From Methanogenium organophilum (lineage in GTDB: Archaea; Halobacteriota; Methanomicrobia; Methanomicrobiales; Methanomicrobiaceae): 64,000 bases of DNA. The translations under genes were made by a program, and so were the position numbers. The number at the start of each line of letters is the position of its first letter. Position 1 is the stretch's first letter. Below, piece by piece: positions 9,128 through 15,956 of this stretch. A model generated the notes under the pieces. It saw nothing but the letters and a program-made list of their open reading frames with translations, was not told the origin of the DNA and made no database searches. Location of the stretch: NCBI RefSeq assembly GCF_026684035.1, contig NZ_CP113361.1, positions 2,416,715 through 2,480,714 on the forward strand, given 5' to 3'.

Positions 9128-9780
9128 AATCATCCTAACGCACTCTCATACTTTCATGTGCACTCTTTTTTGGTGATAGTTACGTCCACATTGGCAGAGC
9201 CATTGATATCAGGAGAACCGATTCGGTGAAATAATCTTACAGGGGGCATTTTTGCCTTCGCTATAATCCAAACCAAAATGCGGGAAAAAAAGAAGATACC
9301 TGCTCTGTCCCACAAGGAATAGAAGATATGGGGTGCAACAAAGGGACACTGCATTATCTAAAGCAGAATGCCAGTAACCGGACTCATTTTACGATGAATG
9401 CTCATGGAAAGGGGAGGATTCAGGGATGGATAAAAAATGAAAAAATTACCAATCAATAATCCCCCTTTGCCGCATGTGATGTCACCTGGCAGCGTGGAGG
9501 GTGAAGATAAACATTGAGCTCTTCCCGGCACAATCTCCAACAGATTCACCCGCCGACAATGCAGACGATAGAGGCCCGAATATTGGTCAAAAACGGGCAG
9601 AAAAATATGCAGACGATATCAAACGCCAGACGGGCCGGGATATCTTCATTTCGCTCAGACCAGGGGCATTGCATGGCAGCAAGACCCTCCTGTTACTTAG
9701 ATATGAGGTATTTTTTGGATAGTCTGTGAGCTCAGTTTAATAAAACCCGCTGAACGGGACACCGGTTACCGCGAAGGATT

Positions 9781-9834
9781 TTGTCAGGACTAAGGGCTAT
9801 GCACTGAGGCTCAGACCCACGGGTGCACGGAAGA
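9781..9834 (+). repeat. Repeat B, copy 1
   Basis: 54 bases matching 13325-13378 with about 8 differences. The shared core includes TTGTCAGGAC, GCTATGCACTGAGG and GGGTGCACG. On the minus strand both copies read RAPxGLxLSA followed by a stop. Confidence 0.75.
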
Positions 9835-9850
9835 GAATAAATGGGGAAAT

Positions 9851-11050
9851 TTAGAGGACGGCTGGTTTCCCATCTGCAACAGGCTGTAAAACCGGATTCT
9901 CAAACCTTCTTATCATTAGACAGGTCATCAGAGCGATAAGCAGTCCAAGGATACCTGCTATCAATAATACCGTGTTAATTCCGAAATGGACAAGAATTAC
10001 TGCAAAAATTACCGGAGAAAGACTCTGACCGACATATTTCATACAATTATGAATCGACAATATTCCGCCTCTTGATTCCTGAGGTGAAATCTTCACGATG
10101 AGTACATCGATTGTAGTCTGTGCCAGCCCGAAACCTGCTCCAAACAGCATTAAAAGGAGAAGAATGCCGATAACTGAAGGTACAAAAGAGATTCCTATCA
10201 TCGCTATTCCGATGAGCGTAAAACCCATACTAATGACCGCAGGCATTGAAAATTTTCGGGTGAAATTCCTTACACGGGAAGCCAGAATAACAACAGCCAG
10301 TCCTTCAATTGCGAGCATTAAACCGGATCCTCCTGAGGTAAACCCGAACAAATCCCTGAGCAGGAAGGGCACATAGATGATCAGGGCAAATAACATGAAG
10401 AATATCGTAAATGCCAGGAAGACCGTATAACATATCCGAATATCCTTTAGAGAGGCAAATGCTTTCGTAATTCCACATTGCGTTCCTGTTTTCCTGTCAC
10501 TGCTCGTCTCGGGAAGAAATACCAGTATCAGAACGGCGAACGGAAGGGAAAGTGCATAGAATAAGAACGGATAATTCCATCCCAGCATTGCCAGGCTTCC
10601 GCCGATAAGAGGAGCGGATACTGCGCCAATAGCAATAGACATACTGATTCTGCTTATGGCCATTACACTGTCATGGCCTTCATACACCTCCCCGATAATC
10701 ATCAGAGCCAGTGTCATCATTGACGACACCCCGATGCCCTGTATAAACCTCAGGACCAGAATCGTATGAAAATCTGAGATGAAAAAACATACAAGCCCCG
10801 GCAGGCCATAGAAAATGAGACAGGGCACAAGTATGGTTTTCCGGTTAACCCGGTCGATGAAATATCCGACAACAAGGGTAAAAATTGCTGTCGAGATGGT
10901 TAATACCGATATCATCAGCCCTATTTCGGCAGCTGTTGTATGCAGAGGCTCGACCATCTCCGGCAATACCGGTGCCAGAACCGCTCCTCCTGCCATTGCA
11001 AAAAATGCAGTACAACAGAGCATGAGCAGGTGAATAGCTTTGAATTCCAT
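9851..11050 (-). CDS. MFS drug-type transporter in a MarR-controlled unit
   Basis: 399 residues with 12 membrane segments and the MFS signature GYFIDRVNRKTILV between helices 2 and 3, followed by the FIQGIG segment of DHA1-type antiporters. It starts 12 bp after the stop of the MarR-family gene at 11063-11497, so the two form an operon read leftward. Palindromic operators upstream of the regulator probably govern both. The likely role is proton-driven export of a toxic compound sensed by the regulator; the compound is unknown. The unit is bracketed by repeats A and B, which suggests acquisition. Confidence 0.87.
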   Translation of the reverse strand: MEFKAIHLLMLCCTAFFAMAGGAVLAPVLPEMVEPLHTTAAEIGLMISVLTISTAIFTLVVGYFIDRVNRKTILVPCLIFYGLPGLVCFFISDFHTILVLRFIQGIGVSSMMTLALMIIGEVYEGHDSVMAISRISMSIAIGAVSAPLIGGSLAMLGWNYPFLFYALSLPFAVLILVFLPETSSDRKTGTQCGITKAFASLKDIRICYTVFLAFTIFFMLFALIIYVPFLLRDLFGFTSGGSGLMLAIEGLAVVILASRVRNFTRKFSMPAVISMGFTLIGIAMIGISFVPSVIGILLLLMLFGAGFGLAQTTIDVLIVKISPQESRGGILSIHNCMKYVGQSLSPVIFAVILVHFGINTVLLIAGILGLLIALMTCLMIRRFENPVLQPVADGKPAVL

Positions 11051-11062
11051 AATTTCACCCGT

Positions 11063-11497
11063 TTAATCTTCCATTTTCCGGGATATGTTATCGGACATAT
11101 CCTTCAAATAATCCACAATTAAGCTCCGATGATCGGTATCATAGCCGGATAACAGAATATCCTCCCACCCTGATGCAATCTTCCAGATATCCGGTTCAAT
11201 CTGTCTTCCTTTCCCGGTCAAAAACACACGATATGAGCGATTGTCGTCTTCGTCCTTTTGCCGGACAACATAGCCTTCTTCAATCAGTTTTTGTATGGAC
11301 CTGGTGATTGATGTTTTATCCACTTTTATGATCCGGGAAATCGATTCCTGGTTTATTCCATCGGATTCAAAAAGGGACATCAGTATATAGGCCTGACTGG
11401 ATCCAATATGGTATGGTTCCAATTCTTTGTCCAGGTATTTCTGAGAGTCCCGGTAGAGAAATGCGATATATTTTCCGATAAATCCTTCACTTTTCAT
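11063..11497 (-). CDS. MarR-family transcriptional regulator
   Basis: 144 residues from the ATG at 11497; an upstream in-frame start at 11533 would add 12 residues without a better ribosome-binding site. The winged helix-turn-helix shows the MarR pattern: INQESISRIIKVDKTSITRSIQKLIEEGYV as helix-turn-helix and RQKDEDDNRSYRVFLTGKGR as the wing, flanked by long N- and C-terminal dimerisation helices. Two 18-bp palindromes about 80-145 bp upstream of the start fit its expected binding sites. It probably represses itself and the MFS gene until a ligand binds. Confidence 0.9.
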   Translation of the reverse strand: MKSEGFIGKYIAFLYRDSQKYLDKELEPYHIGSSQAYILMSLFESDGINQESISRIIKVDKTSITRSIQKLIEEGYVVRQKDEDDNRSYRVFLTGKGRQIEPDIWKIASGWEDILLSGYDTDHRSLIVDYLKDMSDNISRKMED

Positions 11498-11578
11498 ATA
11501 TTCACCATTGGTAAATGTGATCACAATAACCATCTAATTCAGAATTTTGCTATTCTGCTGTCTTAATTGCCAGGCAAG

Positions 11579-11598
11579 ATAGTTGCAAATGCAACTAT
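11579..11598. promoter_or_regulatory. Palindromic operator 1, probable MarR site
   Basis: ATAGTTGCAAATGCAACTAT: arms TAGTTGCA/TGCAACTA around a two-base centre. It lies 82 bp upstream of the MarR-family ATG. The size and symmetry are typical of MarR-dimer sites. It shares the TAGTTGC/GCAACTA arms with operator 2. Confidence 0.7.
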
Positions 11599-11622
11599 TT
11601 ACGTAATCATCCTATCAATAAA

Positions 11623-11640
11623 TAGTTGCGCATGCAACTA
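11623..11640. promoter_or_regulatory. Palindromic operator 2, probable MarR site
   Basis: TAGTTGCGCATGCAACTA: arms TAGTTGC and GCAACTA around GCAT. It starts 43 bp after operator 1, about four helical turns, so two dimers could sit on the same face of the DNA. Confidence 0.7.
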
Positions 11641-11701
11641 ATTGTGCAGTCGAATGGTTACTGCGAGAATCTGAAAAATGGCCTTCACGAGATGAACAAA
11701 G

Positions 11702-11740
11702 TCCGGGATTTGGTGAAATGAGCATTGTTGAATCAGCATG
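11702..11740 (+). repeat. Repeat A, copy 2
   Basis: Second copy of the element at 9090-9127 in the same orientation, on the other side of the MFS/MarR unit. Confidence 0.7.
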
Positions 11741-12207
11741 GGGTGCCGCAGGGAAGTGCGACGGATCACTTAGAGCCGGACGGGATGCAGGCAACGGCAT
11801 TCTATGATCACCTCACCTGTGAGCAGGAACTCATGATATCCTCCGATGAGTACGGTGCCGGGTCGCACTGCCGGTTCGGGGCATTCGGTCAGTCGTTTGC
11901 CGCCACGTTTGACTGGCTCGACGATACGATGGGGATGAAGGGGTAATGGGGCTTAATTGACCTTCTTTCCCAATTCTTTTTATTTAATGGGCTGATAAAA
12001 CGAATCTCTCTATGGAAGTCGTAAAACGCTCGTTTCCAGATAAGAGCGGAAGGCTCTGTTTTGACTCTGTTGAATTCCTGAGATGCAGCAACGAGAATAT
12101 TCCGGGAATATACTTTCAACAACAGGGTTTCAATAAAGGCGTTATCTGGGAATTATTGAACCATTGTAACCGGCTTAATGTATTTTTGAAAAAATGAATA
12201 TCTGTTC
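11741..12207. other. Region with short open frames only
   Basis: A 73-codon rightward frame (11725-11946), opening within repeat A and ending FGQSFAATFDWLDDTMGMKG, may be the tail of a lost gene. A 61-codon frame at 12012-12197 has no clear start signal. Neither resembles a family I know. Confidence 0.4.
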
Positions 12208-12591
12208 TCAGCACATTCCGCACGACATGGCCATTGTCCCGGATGGAATATTGAATTCGTTCATATCTGTTGTAGCGATGACTTTGGGGAGATATTTATT
12301 TCTTATTCTGAGAGTGAGTCTAATTTTAAGCTCAATTTTTTCATCTGAAACATTAAGTTCAACATCAACTTCATGAGGATTTTTTAGCGCATATTTCGAG
12401 ACACCAAATTTTTTGGAAGCATTCTGTATCTCTACGCCCTTGATATAATTTCCTTCACCAAAATCAATTATGATATTATCTAAATTCAGCGAATGTGAAT
12501 ATTCAGCCCCTTTGAGGAATAAAAAAAGACTGTCATTCTCATAATCATAATCTATGGTATCTACATCCGTATGAATTAAATTTTCAGTCAT
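12208..12591 (-). CDS. DUF2283-type protein, possible antitoxin
   Basis: 127 residues. The segment DYENDSLFLFLKGAEYSHSLNLDNIIIDFGEGNYIKGVEI followed by a helix (NASKKFGVSK) is the DUF2283 pattern (YDxxxDxLYI...LDxxGxIxGIEI). Such proteins often sit beside DUF4258 proteins in likely toxin-antitoxin pairs, and that is the arrangement here: the gene begins one base after the stop of the DUF4258-like gene. The C-terminal ~60 residues (LNVSDEKIELKIRLTLRIRNKYL) are longer than in minimal members. The antitoxin role is inferred from pairing. Confidence 0.7.
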   Translation of the reverse strand: MTENLIHTDVDTIDYDYENDSLFLFLKGAEYSHSLNLDNIIIDFGEGNYIKGVEIQNASKKFGVSKYALKNPHEVDVELNVSDEKIELKIRLTLRIRNKYLPKVIATTDMNEFNIPSGTMAMSCGMC

Positions 12592-12592
12592 T

Positions 12593-12907
12593 TTATTTCA
12601 CCCTCCTCTTTCTTTCTTTTTTATAACAGGTTATTAACCTTATTATTATTTCAGGATTGGTATCCTTTACCGAAACTACCAAAGCCAAATCATAATCCTC
12701 GTTTAAATTGAATAATATTTCAAATTTTTCGCCTTCTTGATTCGATATTGCTACTGGATCACTACTTATAAGCATTTTATGAATACCATCAATATCAGGC
12801 ATTACATCATCTTTCCTTTCTTCAAATCGTATATTAAAGTGAGTGGAACTTGTAATATTCTCACTTTTTAATTTGGGAAGAGATTGTAATAATGTTGAAA
12901 TATTCAT
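12593..12907 (-). CDS. DUF4258-like protein, possible toxin
   Basis: 104 residues. THFNIRFEERKDDVMPDIDGIHKML, then a central SDPVAISNQEGEKFEILFN and a final strand DLALVVSVKDTNPEIIIRLITCYKKERK, fit the small RelE-like DUF4258 fold, in which an N-terminal histidine/arginine helix is followed by a beta sheet. It is translationally coupled to the downstream DUF2283 gene. Expected role: mRNA-interfering toxin. Activity is unproven, and the family call rests on pattern and pairing. Confidence 0.6.
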   Translation of the reverse strand: MNISTLLQSLPKLKSENITSSTHFNIRFEERKDDVMPDIDGIHKMLISSDPVAISNQEGEKFEILFNLNEDYDLALVVSVKDTNPEIIIRLITCYKKERKRRVK

Positions 12908-13324
12908 GTTATCATATTCGTTTTTGAGATGTCCTTAGTTAAGACATTCGAATTCTTTAGAACGAAAAATAGAAAATTCTGCTGAATTCAGGTCCCCATA
13001 CTTTGTTCCTTAGAACACTGACATGAATTTGGAGATTTCATTCCCGAAAAGTCTGAATTTGAATCTATTACTACTGTTTTCGAACAGGATCGCCTGGAGC
13101 CGGTGATCAGGTCAATTGCATTTTCGAATTTGGACATTATCTTCTTGAAGCCGAATGTCTGAAATATATCAATAGTGTAGGACCTGATGCACATGTGGGA
13201 TTCCTTCATGAGATGTAATCCTGCAAGAATAGTCTGGCGTATGATATGCAGGAGTTGTTCCGGTTTCTTGTTGATCTGGCGGTTGTCAACCTCGGTGAGC
13301 GGGATCGGGTGACCGTGAAGAATT
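12908..13324 (-). other. Decayed frame downstream of repeat B
   Basis: On the minus strand one frame stays open for about 110 codons after the stop inside repeat B and ends at 12988, passing through HPIPLTEVDNRQINKKPEQL. No family is recognised and no start signal is clear. It may be the fossil of a transposon or host gene. Confidence 0.35.
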
Positions 13325-13378
13325 CTTGTCAGGACGGAGAGCTATGCACTGAGGTTAAGGCCCATGGGTGCACGCAAG
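13325..13378 (+). repeat. Repeat B, copy 2
   Basis: Second copy of the 54-base element at 9781-9834, same orientation, about 85% identical by eye. It overlaps the 3' part of the IS21 fragment frame. Confidence 0.75.
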
Positions 13379-13614
13379 ATGACAGAAGAGGTGAACACAT
13401 GGTTCAACAAGACGGCCCTGGTATCAGGGCAAAGTGCTGATGTGGAGTTATGTGATGGTGCTGAAGGGCAGTTGTCTGGATCCAGATATTTCTTAACTGT
13501 TCGTCTGTCATATCCGTTTCTTCTGGAAAATTTGCTGATGTTTTGCCGGCCTCGTTCCCGTTCCACGTCGTGGGCAATGTCCCGAATCATTAAAAATTCC
13601 TCCATGTTCAACAT
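13342..13614 (-). pseudogene. istA: IS21-type transposase (IstA) N-terminal fragment
   Basis: The frame opens MLNMEEFLMIRDIAH and continues NISKFSRRNGYDRRTVKKYLDP. This is the N-terminal helix-turn-helix of IS21 transposases, in which a 'MEEvlmIrdl...iSxixRrtGxdRkTVrKYL' pattern is standard. After about 47 residues the similarity ends, and the remaining ~43 codons run into repeat B and stop. A full IstA has about 400 residues or more and no IstB partner is present, so this is a dead remnant. Confidence 0.7.
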
Positions 13615-13618
13615 TTTG

Positions 13619-13655
13619 CCAAACCTCCAAGGTGGTTAACCGAGGTTTGGTTTTT
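13619..13655 (+). repeat. Hairpin with T-run at the edge of the IS21 fragment
   Basis: Inverted repeat CCAAACCTC (13619-13627) / GAGGTTTGG (13642-13650) with a 14-base loop, followed by TTTTT. It lies immediately before the IstA fragment start. It could be an IS end, a terminator or a rearrangement scar. Confidence 0.5.
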
Positions 13656-13731
13656 GTGGATTTTTAAACCGGCACACTTGTGGATTTAAAGACGGCAGTG
13701 ACAGATGGTATGAGGTTCTTAACAACCTCTT

Positions 13732-14664
13732 TTAATCCTTAATAATCCCTTCTTCTTCCGGAAACATTCCAAGACGCACTCGAATGAAGTTGTACATTTC
13801 CTGTGCTATATCTATACCACAACAGCTTTCCACGCCTTCGAATCCTGGTGAAGAGTTTGCTTCACATACTTTGAAGTGTTCCCCGTCGAAAAGCAGGTCT
13901 ATTCCTGCAATATCAAGACCGAATATCCTTGCAGTTTCGGTAGCCAGCCATTCAATCTCGGGTGTCATTTCAAAAGACCTGACCAATCCTCCTCTTGAGA
14001 AATTTGCTTTGAAATCTCCTTCCTTTGCTACTCTTTCCATGCAGGCTACGGCACGTCCCCCAATAATTATGACACGAAGGTCCCGTCCCATACTAGTTTT
14101 CACGAATTCCTGTAGGATAAAATTGACGTTGCTCTTTGTTGAACGTATAATTTCCATCAGGTCGACGAATTTAGATTTGCTTCCAGAAAGGAAAACTCCA
14201 CTTCCCATTGAACCTGACAGCGTTTTTACAATCAACGGAAAACCAAATTGTTCCTCAACAAGGTCTACATTGATGGGATATTTTGCGAGCATCGTCTTTG
14301 GGAATGCAATATCCGCTTTGGCGAGTATCTGGTGAGAATAAAGCTTGTCCTTAACAGTTTCAATACTCTGGGATGAGTTGAATGTGTGAACTCCAAGACT
14401 TTCCAGATGTCTGATGACCGCCAGTGCGTAGTATGAGGTTTCTGCTCCCATTCTGGGTAAGAGGAAATCCGGAAGTGAAGCAGTTTCTCCATCCAAAAGA
14501 ATGCTCTTTCTGTCACCTCGTGTGACGATTAGTTCGAATTGTTCGGGTGTTAATACCTTCATCTCGATGTTGTTCTCTTCAGCAACCTCAAGAAGCCGGT
14601 TTATTTCATAGGTTTCCGGCTTTAATTCCAGCTCGGAATGCTTGTATAATATCCATCCTTTCAC
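13732..14664 (-). CDS. RimK-family ATP-grasp ligase
   Basis: 310 residues. After an N-terminal Rossmann-like domain, the ATP-grasp core shows VKTLSGSMGSGVFL (glycine-rich loop), FILQEFVKTSMGRDLRVIIIGG, and FKVCEANSSPGFEGVE, the metal-binding Glu-Asn site. These are hallmarks of RimK-type alpha-L-glutamate ligases. Archaeal relatives include tetrahydrosarcinapterin synthase (MptN) and F420 gamma-glutamyl ligase (CofF), as well as LysX. Which amine or acid is joined here cannot be told. Flanked by an IS21 fragment and a broken toxin-antitoxin pair, it lies in the accessory region. Confidence 0.85.
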   Translation of the reverse strand: MKGWILYKHSELELKPETYEINRLLEVAEENNIEMKVLTPEQFELIVTRGDRKSILLDGETASLPDFLLPRMGAETSYYALAVIRHLESLGVHTFNSSQSIETVKDKLYSHQILAKADIAFPKTMLAKYPINVDLVEEQFGFPLIVKTLSGSMGSGVFLSGSKSKFVDLMEIIRSTKSNVNFILQEFVKTSMGRDLRVIIIGGRAVACMERVAKEGDFKANFSRGGLVRSFEMTPEIEWLATETARIFGLDIAGIDLLFDGEHFKVCEANSSPGFEGVESCCGIDIAQEMYNFIRVRLGMFPEEEGIIKD

Positions 14665-14918
14665 TTTGTGTTCCTCATTTTAATGGGGGAATATTCTCTA
14701 TGGTATGGGGATTTGGTGGATAAATACTGTACTTATCTGTCATAAATCCGGAATCAAAAAACAATAATTTCAACAGAAGTTCGCCACTTTGATTTCAATC
14801 ACCCAGGATGACTATCCGCTATAGTGATCAAATAAAATTTTTGTCGGGATAATGAATTTGACAGTTTGGATTATTATACGTGTCAAATCACAAAATCGGC
14901 CTGCCCTAAATAGAATAT

Positions 14919-15172
14919 TCAGTAAACATTTGATCGCTTGCCAATCTTAATTATCCCGATGATCTCAACTCCATTATCGACTTCGTACAGGACACGGTAA
15001 TCTCCCACCCTAATACGGAAGATATCCTCCTTTGTCCCTCTCAGTTTGATCGAACCATGTGGTACGGGATCATCCTTTAGCTTCTCGATTTTGGAAATAT
15101 CCGGCGTCTGGTCTTAAGATCCAGATTCATTAGAAACTTGCATGACTGTGAAGAGAATCTGAGCAGGTACAT
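14919..15172 (-). pseudogene. RelE/ParE-family toxin, inactivated by one frameshift
   Basis: The ATG follows the antitoxin stop directly (TAAATG). The first frame gives MYLLRFSSQSCKFLMNL and DLKTRRRIFPK; the next frame gives IEKLKDDPVPHGSIKLRG, FRIRVGDYRVLYEVDNG and IIKIGKRSNVY before the stop. Together they make a complete RelE fold with the conserved RxGdYRvlYev core. The length of 254 bases is one short of a whole number of codons. The break falls in CCAAAATC, where one more A would restore the frame. Unless it is a sequencing error in the A-run, the toxin is dead. Confidence 0.75.
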
Positions 15173-15379
15173 TTACAGGCCAAGCTCTGCTTTTACTTCA
15201 GATTCTGAGAGAAGTTTTCCTTTCTCCTTTTCCACACGGTAGCTTTGGAGACAGATATAATCTTCTTCGGTAAGGATCGAGTCGGGATCGACCAGATTTG
15301 ACTTGATCTCCCTGATCTCTTTTTTCAGGATGTCAATCTCCTTCTTCATATCCTCCATGGAAATGGATTCTGTACTCAT
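15173..15379 (-). CDS. Antitoxin of a RelE-type pair
   Basis: 68 residues: an N-terminal coiled-coil-like helix (EDMKKEIDILKKEIREIKSN) and a C-terminal segment (EEDYICLQSYRVEKEKGKLLSESEVKAELGL) ending as antitoxins that pair with RelE toxins in euryarchaea often do. The stop is adjacent to the toxin start, so the two were co-translated. It remains intact although the toxin frame is broken. Confidence 0.75.
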   Translation of the reverse strand: MSTESISMEDMKKEIDILKKEIREIKSNLVDPDSILTEEDYICLQSYRVEKEKGKLLSESEVKAELGL

Positions 15380-15499
15380 TTTATCCTACTATTATTCTGC
15401 AAGTAATAATATTTTTTGATGGTAGCATCATCTGCCGGCAATATGACAGTGTCAACGCCGGATTCATTATCCCAAGTATGCCAGGAGATTCTTGCGACA

Positions 15500-15781
15500 C
15501 TGTCGCAAATATTGAGCTGGCGCACTATCTGACCGATAAGAAACAATCGGTGAGTTACATGAAACCGGAGTATCAGGTTGACCGGGTTGATACGGATGGG
15601 ATGAGATACGCAGTAAGATTCTCAGTATATCATATGCTGACTGGAAGAAACCGGGTTTCTCAAAAGGTTCATTGCATTATATGAAAAAGAACGCAGAGTC
15701 AGAGAAGCCATTTTCCCTCAATCAACACGTTGTTGAACGGTTGATGGCGTGGGATCAACTGAAAAAGACGCTATCTGCCTG
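15500..15781 (+). pseudogene. cas1: Probable C-terminal fragment of CRISPR-associated Cas1, frameshifted
   Basis: One frame gives NIELAHYLTDKKQSV and PEYQVDRVDTD. After a shift near 15595-15600, another gives DEIRSKILSISYADWKKPG, FSKGSLHYMKKNAESEKPF and LNQHVVERLMAWDQL, then a stop at 15781. This order and the FSKGxLHYMKxNA stretch resemble the end of some archaeal Cas1 proteins as I remember them. About 95 residues of an expected ~330 remain. No CRISPR repeats, cas2 or other cas genes are visible nearby. The assignment depends on memory of the family and is moderate. Confidence 0.45.
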
Positions 15782-15956
15782 AGATTTCTTTCTCAATTTT
15801 TCTTTTCTGTTGAGTCGATTCAATGGATGTTGTGAGTTGATGTTAAAGTATTGTTTATGATTATTGAACAGTATCAAACAGATTCTAAACCAAAATGATC
15901 AAGAGTATGGCGTGAAATATGCCATAAAATTTATTTATAAATAATATATTACGCTA

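Larger units (their letters stand above)
8983..9850. other. Decayed intergenic region with repeat fragments
   Basis: 868 bases with no convincing gene. Several overlapping short frames around 9154-9729 lack ribosome-binding sites and recognisable motifs. Two fragments, 9090-9127 and 9781-9834, recur at 11702-11740 and 13325-13378, so the region looks like the remains of mobile or duplicated DNA. Confidence 0.55.

Noticed and set aside
9501..9729. Overlapping 71-73-codon frames in the decayed region
   Set aside because: Two different frames cover the same bases, neither has a start signal or a known motif.
12012..12197. 61-codon frame opening MEVVKRSFPDKSG
   Set aside because: No ribosome-binding site, no recognised motif and a decayed neighbourhood; kept only as part of the region note.
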